From the NCBI GenBank assembly GCA_029168955.1, contig JAPDOI010000066.1, forward strand, positions 1,674,501-1,738,500: DNA of 64,000 nt, in the 5' to 3' direction. This DNA comes from Aplectana chamaeleonis. Lineage: Eukaryota; Nematoda; Chromadorea; Rhabditida; Cosmocercidae. Both the position numbers and the translations under genes were made by a program. Under the pieces are notes generated by a model. The model worked only from the letters and a program-made list of their open reading frames with translations. It had not been told where the DNA came from and did not search any database. This document shows, in pieces, positions 57,300 through 64,000 of the stretch (within the stretch, counting starts at the first letter, position 1; every line of letters begins with the position of its first letter).

Positions 57300-58235
57300 C
57301 GCACTCGAGAAAATCGTCTCGGGCCGTCGGTCTAAACTCGATGATGTGCCGGATCGGCTGCAACACCTACAAGCGGTCGATTCAAATAAGGGTGAATTGC
57401 AAGGGTTTTGAGTTTCGTCATGCTCGCGGTTAGTTCACTGTGATTGTGCAAATCAACTGCTAAATCGGCGATCATTCAACTGGCTTTCGAGTGACTCAGG
57501 AAAGTCGTATCGGTCAGCCAGTGCGAACTTGAAAATGGCTGAATCGGTTGCATCACCTTCGAGCGGTTGACCCACCATATGTGAGTGGACTGCTTAGGCT
57601 TTGAACGTCAGCAAGCTCGCGGGAGATCTACGCTAACAGTGACGAGCAACCGCTATGTCAGCGATAATTCAAGACCAACCGCAATATCGGCGATCATTCA
57701 ACTGGCTTCCGAGTAACTCAGAAAAGTCGTCCGGGTCGGTCGATGCGAACTAGAAAAATGGGCCGGATCGGTTGCAGCACCTGCACGCAGTCGACCCATC
57801 ATCTAAGAGTGAACTATTCGGATTTTGAACAACTTCAAACTCGCGGTTAGTCAGCTCTAATAGTTCAGACGAACTGTTATATCAGCGATCATCCAACTGC
57901 CTTTCGCTTGACTCAAGAACGTCGTCTCGTTCGGTCAGTGCGAACTCGAAAATGGGCTAAATCAGTTGGAGAACCTGCACGCAGTCGACCCAAACTATGA
58001 GAGTGAACTGCATAGGTTTTGAACGTCGTCAAGCTCGCGATTATGCCAATACAATAGTGCAGACCAACTGCAACATAGGCGATCATTCAATTCGCGTTCG
58101 AGCGACTCAGGAAAGTTGTCTCGATCGGTCAGTCAAAACTCGAGTATCGGCTGACACACCTGCATGCGGTGGGTTTTCTCTACCAGCACAAACAGCAGGG
58201 GTTCCGAGTGTCGACAACACCTCAAGGTCGATGCC
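57300..58235. repeat. diverged tandem repeat, period about 190 bp
   Basis: The order GTGAACTGCATAGGTTTTG, AAGCTCGCGGTTAG, GCGATCATTCAACTGGC, TTCGAGTGACTCAGGAAAGT and CACGCAGTCGACCCA recurs about five times, with marks near 57392, 57581, 57806 and 57999. One unit carries an insertion of about 32 bp. Divergence is high. It lies between the frataxin and glucosyltransferase genes and is not coding. Confidence 0.85.
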
Positions 58236-58248
58236 GTCCACCTTTAAA

Positions 58249-58703
58249 GGCAGCATACACGCTCGTAAACGTGATTGAGATAACTACGGAAATAGAATGG
58301 TATGGCTCAGATTACAACACCTACGCATTTTGAAGTGTCAAAAACGACCCAGAATGCCGCTACATTAGTTAGAGGTTGGCCCCGCCCTGTATTTTCACGC
58401 CCCCTGTATTTGCCCTTTTCCTGCAACGCAAGGTTGGTGGGTCATATTCGCCGCTGGTACTGTTGGTAGATTGCCTAACAAGTTAACCACACATGTTACT
58501 GACGGCGAAGATGGCCCAACAACCCTGCGTTGGAGGAAAAGGTGACAGGGGGCGTGAAAACACAGGGCGGGGCCAACTTCTAACTCATGTAGCGGCATTG
58601 TGGGTCGTTTTTGACACTTCAAAATGCGTAGGCATTATGTGGTAAGCCATACGGCTCGATTCACATTGTTATCCCAACCACGTTTACGAGCGTGTATGCT
58701 GCC
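58249..58703. mobile_element. foldback element, copy 2, with TTTAAA duplication
   Basis: GGCAGCATACACGCTCG and its inverse bound 455 bp. TTTAAA is present at 58243-58248 and 58704-58709. The arms match 6951-7409 in opposite orientation: the block GGGATAACAATGTGAATCG is in the left arm of copy 1 and inverted in the right arm here. The core differs between copies. Confidence 0.9.
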
Positions 58704-59488
58704 TTTAAAGCACCACTGCAAGGTGAGCCACCTCCATCTGCCAGCCTAGAACGCTCAAAGAAGCCATGCGGTGATCGGTTCGAATTGATCATAGGACAAA
58801 TCGAACAAGGATCCTTCAAAGACTCCCCTCAGACGAGAAACCGACCGACTCCGACTGGAACCGGAGCCGAAAAACCGACCTCGGTCGCATTGGCCCTGCC
58901 CTTGTGCGCGCGTAGAACAGCAGTATCGACTGGATGGATTACATGCGTAAGCAGACGGACTCTTTGTGTGGATTTTCTGAACCCGTCTTCCTTTATTTCG
59001 GTGCGTATCGACCCGTTGAAACTCAGTCGAGCGACCAGCTCTGACGGGGGCCGAACGTCCAGGCCTCCCTATGAGAATATTTGAGACGCGTTGACGATGT
59101 CACCGGCGTCGGGATAGGCCTGCACAATCAAAGCGACACAGAACACATGTTCGCGCTTCTCATGATTCAACACGCACGAAGAAGTGCAGCCACAGTCAGC
59201 CCTGATTCGGATATCAGACAGTCAGCTTGGATCTCCCATAAGGGCGAGCAGTTAATGGTACCAACGTGGCCAGCCTTATGGTTAGATTACATCAACTGTG
59301 ACCTGATGTGACGTCTGCCCACCGTTTCCTGTTTAGACGATCTCACAAAGACATAACAACGGCAGTCATCCGATTGATACATGTGAAGCCTACTGGCTCC
59401 AGATCACAGCTCCAACATCGACCAGAGGATCACTACCTAATCCCCGGCTACGAAATGCACTACACACATCAACATCTTCCAATCCATA

Positions 59489-62400
59489 TCAGGATGACTT
59501 GATCTTGCCGCCCCAATGCAATCGAAACCGGCCATTCCTCCAATGGATGTTCGGTGTCAGTATGGCTCGGATGTACACCAGTGGAGCCACTCCTTCACGA
59601 AAAGCCCATACTAAGGCAAACGCAGGCAGGCGATACGGCAGTGGACCATTCTGAAACTAGACACTACGGTCATACAAATCAATCCAAGAGGGAGAAGCAA
59701 CATACCTGGAACGACCGGTTGAGAGCATAGTCACACGTGAACCATGCTAGGCAGTGCACAAGATAATAGACAAAGGGGTTTACCCCAAAAAGGTGATTCG
59801 CAGAAAGACAACCAATAAGGCCAGACATGAAGCAATCCTGAAAACGGGCAGCATATGGTCCTCAGAAGCCGTCTTAGTTGTCGCCTCCATTAAAAGCCTC
59901 AGTGGGGCCTCGTCTAAGGTGAGTGATGCTCACCTGTAGAGGTTCAACAACCATCATATGAGGTAGCATCGCGATCCTTAACTGCATCCATCGCTTGATT
60001 CTCCCGTGAAATTTCATAACAGATGGCTCAGCACCATTCTGAAGAGCTGGATGTGTAGAAATCGCTGATCGCCAGCCACTAAAAGATAATTTCAGACCTT
60101 ATACTAAATAGTCACCTGACAATGTCACATACTAAAAAGTAAAAAAATCCTACCGTCTACTGAACTCTAATCCAATAAAATAATCTTCCGCTAGAACATC
60201 GCTGAACGCCTAAAAACAGTCTATTCGTACAAACCCTAACCAAAACCTCTGTAAAATATTTTTGAGTCCTTACAGGCAATCCTCCACACTCATCCAACAC
60301 AAACTTTCTCATCAGAGACGACATTCCAGTTGAGCACACAAATTGCATGCAGTTACCCGCCAAATAGATACGACCGTGGCTAGTACCAAAGTAGATCTGG
60401 AAGGTAGAAATAATTTCTCTGAGTCTTCTGAATAAGCATAAAATATCCCTAACATCAAAATTATCCCCACAAGAATCGTATTCCAAAAAAAGTGGAAACA
60501 AGGTACCTGCTCAAGTGCTCCTGCGAAACCTTCCCGATCTTTGCAATAAGGCACCTGTGTGACCAGGGCGACATCATCTTCCATAGCATTCACCATGTCC
60601 ATCAACGCATCCGGCCGCATCAAAATTCCTGCAAATATTCATGCATAACTCGACATTCAGCCTTCATAAACCTTAAAATTCTTTGGAATCAATAAATGTT
60701 GTTGCTTTGCCTTTTTGCTAGGTTTGATATGATGAATCACTATGGAAGGCTGAGAGAAGTTTTAATTAAATACCACAAACAACTCGAACAGAGGCTTCAC
60801 TCTCTGTGGTCAGTCCCGATTTGAGTGCCAAGGCAGTCTGTCCCTTGGCCCAGCGCGAGGATAGGATCCTTCACTAAGGACCGTAGCACGGTGGTTATTA
60901 GAGAATACACGATCAAGCGAGACTAAAAATGTGTTGTGAAGACAATTCAAGATCTACGATCAACAAAAGTTATTTTAACCCCCTATAGCTTCTTGATAGG
61001 ATTTTTTCCTCCCAAAAAGTACCCGTGAGGGACCGAACCTGCCAACCTTAGAGGTCACATGGACTTTTGCGTCTGCAGCACAGAGGACTGTAGAAGACCT
61101 GAGTCGCGACACGCCTACGATTACGTCGCGAGAATTTATTCTTCTAGGGCCTAAAGGTCATGCCACGAATAATGGGACAAAACACCCAAAAGGAAAGCGT
61201 GGTCAAGAGAAAGTTAAACGACGGAAATGCCAGTGCACTCCAATTCCACTCACTACAGTATATCAAAGCTTCAAGAATTCGACCGGCAACGTCAGAAAAG
61301 GCCACACTGAGCCCATTCAGTATGTGTTTGAAACGTCCGGCGCCCTACATCTTTCTTTTAAGAGACTTTTCCTTATAGTTTTCCTCTGTCTGGGTTGCTC
61401 GGCTTGACTCCAGTTGGAGTTTGAAGGCGCAGAGACGATTAATTTCCAGCTTTTATGCCGATTTTGGAGAGTCACCCGCTGATCACAGTGGTATCTTTGA
61501 AATCGTCCAAGACCCCCTGTGAAGAGAGTTGCGGCCCCTCAAGGATGCCTATGTTTTGAGGGTAAAAAATTGATGGGCGAGTTGTCTAAGGTCTGTATTT
61601 CTCTTCATTCGCAATCTTTGTGCGAGAGCGAGCCAGGAGATGGAGACGTCCCGGCAATGGACTAAAGAACGACCAGTTGTTGAGAATTCATCCATTCATC
61701 TAGCCACTATCGAGTCCGAAATCTGGTAGGGGTGTAGCCCGTGGCGGTGAGCAAAGGGGGTCGGGCCTGTGGTGGTCGCCTCTGTCTTGCTGCTTCGGAG
61801 GAATTGAGATATCGCACTTGGCACGTGTTATACACGAGGGGTCTACTACACAACCAAACAAAAATCACAAAATTGATGTATGACGGTGTACTGCGCCTTT
61901 CATGTCTTCGTGGTTAAAACTGGTGAATCGGTTTATAATCACTCAAGTTTAAGGTAATATTTGATTATCGTAGATCTTCGTTCGTATTGGTTACCATGTA
62001 TTCAATGAGCGACTTCTTACTCCTGCACCTGTGCCAGTCTACTGTCGTGCACCCATGTCGAAAGTCGGTGAGAAATTGGTGGTTTTTATGAATAACCATT
62101 GACTTTGTGTATGCTTCTGCTGCATGGACTGCTGTGGGGAGAGGTCGGACTACGACCTCCTCATCAAACCCACTGAACCGAACATACTGCAACACGACAC
62201 AGACTACCAGCTAGTGCAGGTCAGGCCATTCGGCAATCGGAACCAAACTTTGGTGTAGCTCCAATTTTCGCTTCTGTCAGCTCCAAGCCGCTGCTTGATT
62301 GTGCTATCAGAATAAGAAGCTAAAGTTGAACAGATAAAAGTGAATCGCACCTGAATCGCTGATCATCACAAGCGGATACTTAGCATTTCTATAAGCCGGC

Positions 62401-62814
62401 ATCATGTTGCAAATTTTAGGATTCAGACCTACATCCTCACCACCTAAACATAGAGCAACATAATCAAAACATTGAAATGGCTGAAAAATGAGAAATTTCT
62501 CTACTCACCGTAGAATATTCTGGCGTCCACTGCAGGGTATCTATCCATGAGTTGTTTTACTATACCTACGGCCGGATCATGTCTCTCTTTCACACAAAAC
62601 AATAACTCAAACTGCAATTTCGATCATCGAAAAACGCATATGGCTCCGATGTCCAGAAAAATATCTGTGAAAACCACAAACCCTTGGGAACTTCATTGTG
62701 AAGAACGACTGCAAATTCGTCTTCAGGTTTTTGTCGACTCCTAATAACGGCTTCAAGATAGACACTCCAGGAGCGTTCGAATCGAAATCGACTATTCGAT
62801 GTAATCGATACTTA
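59489..62814 (-). CDS. ceramide glucosyltransferase (GT21), N-terminal exon missing
   Basis: Exons: 62682-62814, 62509-62611, 62351-62443, 60507-60628, 60274-60396, 60154-60209, 59934-60078, 59706-59837, 59489-59650; 355 residues then TGA. Every junction has GT/AG and keeps frame. The enzyme transfers glucose from UDP-glucose to ceramide at the Golgi face, the first step to glucosphingolipids. Conserved blocks in order: [114 protein letters not shown] and [10 protein letters not shown]. The Asp residues of RHD, SDSG and AEDY and the (Q/R)XXRW motif RIKRW fit the GT21 D,D,D,(Q/R)XXRW signature. The human enzyme has 394 residues, so about 40, including the membrane anchor, should lie beyond 64000. 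The gene resembles C. elegans cgt genes; which paralogue is unclear. Confidence 0.94.
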
Positions 62815-64000
62815 CTAAAACCAAAAAACCTCAGTCGATGTAAAAATTGGGCTTTACTTGCACCAATCCTAATTTGATCGGAAAGGGACCGGTTCGGATA
62901 TTGTTTGCGGAAGGAAGACAATATCTGAACCGGTAAATGTGTCCTGCAAAACTATGACGGGTGCTCTCAGTAGCCATAGAAATCAGTCATGACCGCTTGT
63001 TCAGCTTCTAACCTCTCGTCAATGCATGACCCTTTTCCACCTTTGTTTAGTTTTTTTTTCTGTCCCACAATTGTATCCATATAGTAAAGACTCCTTGTGC
63101 TAGCAAAAGAGCATATCGGGTCAACAGAAGTCGGACTTTGGCGACAGGAAAACGAAGAGTGCTACTACTACTACTTCCTTGCTCCCATCGTTTTAACAAC
63201 CTCGGGTGCGACTCCACTGAGAGGCAAACATTCAACGTTAAACAGTAGGAGAAGTTTCAGCTGCAGAGAGGAAGCTGCTCAGAGGGTGAAAAGAGAAGAT
63301 GAGTATCATATGATTTAGTCAACTTCCTCCAATTTTGATTGTGCTTCATTTGAATAAAAAAGATGCAGTTCCTGGTGTTCGACTCAACCTTCTCGATGGT
63401 CTACACTGAACTTCCAAAAAGAACTGTCGAGACTTGAACTCGTACTGAGCCTGGGCAATGACTTCAGTGTTCTGATCAGTGTTCTTATCCCACAAGGGCC
63501 CACCTGGCAATTATTTGCTGATCTCGAAACGATAGAATTCAGACGTTAGCCAGAGGCGACGACCGAATTCAACTGTGAGTCCCGACAGCTGAACCCCTTC
63601 CCAATGCGCTACACGAGAAATTTCTCTGCATTTGTGTGAATGTTGATATGGATTAGTTTATTCCAAATAATTTTTCCTCAACGATTATGTAATTAGATGT
63701 TGTTGTTTCATGTTGTTCGATTCTATGAAGTGTATGGCGGATTATTTATGCACTTAACCACTTGCCAATAGCTGGAACAACCGAACTGCTGACATTAACG
63801 ATACACGATATTGTGTCGCTGGTTCGGTCACTCAAGGTGTAAGATACACGTTGTACCTTTTTGGATTGCGCTAACCTCGGGTCTCTCGCTGTGGGTGACA
63901 GACGGAGAAACCATCAGCACAGACTGCTCAAACAGCATTTCTTGTGCTGAGTTCTTGAGTGGAGAACGCGGAAACTCGGTTGTTACATTTAATGAGAACG
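62815..64000. other. upstream intron or flank of the glucosyltransferase gene
   Basis: The acceptor TTTTTTGGTTTTAG at 62815-62828 shows that at least one more coding exon lies upstream. No hydrophobic exon with a phase-matched donor was found on the minus strand up to 64000, so it probably lies outside. No other gene is seen here. Confidence 0.4.

Overview
This is a eukaryotic window, most likely from a strongylid (clade V) parasitic nematode of the hookworm type. The grounds are protein-coding exons of 25-300 bp separated by many 46-110 bp introns that usually end in TTNCAG or TTTAG, first exons preceded by splice-acceptor-like sites as in spliced-leader trans-splicing, a 5'-truncated RTE-type LINE with a (GAA)n tail, and very dense MITEs. 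The species assignment is inference. Most long open reading frames here are artefacts of tandem repeats whose period is a multiple of three.

Four genes were pieced together by joining exons across splice sites, all on the minus strand. From right to left they are: (1) ceramide glucosyltransferase, nine exons at 59489-62814, with its N-terminal anchor exon missing from the window; (2) frataxin, five exons at 49804-55175, complete at 137 codons; (3) a disordered Lys-Ser-Pro, proline and acid-rich protein of about 350 codons in eleven exons at 43064-48972, not recognised; (4) an unrecognised basic, proline-rich protein at 26915-34382, with its start not found. A two-exon secreted peptide (3280-3518) and one terminal exon (12409-12679, plus strand) are weaker candidates.

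The rest is repeats. Positions 1-1838 hold a 114-bp satellite arranged as 228-bp dimers. Positions 12799-17955 hold a 42-bp satellite with a TGACGTCA palindrome in most units. A second, unrelated 42-bp satellite occupies 22653-23475, 24408-25912 and 29215-31897, the last block inside an intron of gene 4. Three of these arrays are followed by a 400-600 bp tail ending in RCCAAAYCT plus a perfect GC-rich hairpin with a TTC loop, a layout that resembles Helitron/Helentron 3' ends. The region 34.5-42.9 kb is a nest of DNA transposons in which insertion order can be read from target-site duplications: hAT-like elements with 8-bp duplications, a TA-flanked MITE, and a 10-bp duplication element, inserted in or beside a family with long CTWACAAGG termini.

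The genes are unrelated in pathway: sphingolipid glucosylation in the Golgi, iron-sulfur cluster assembly in mitochondria, and two proteins of unknown role. Their shared feature is intron inflation: nearly every intron above 120 bp contains a recognisable MITE or satellite.
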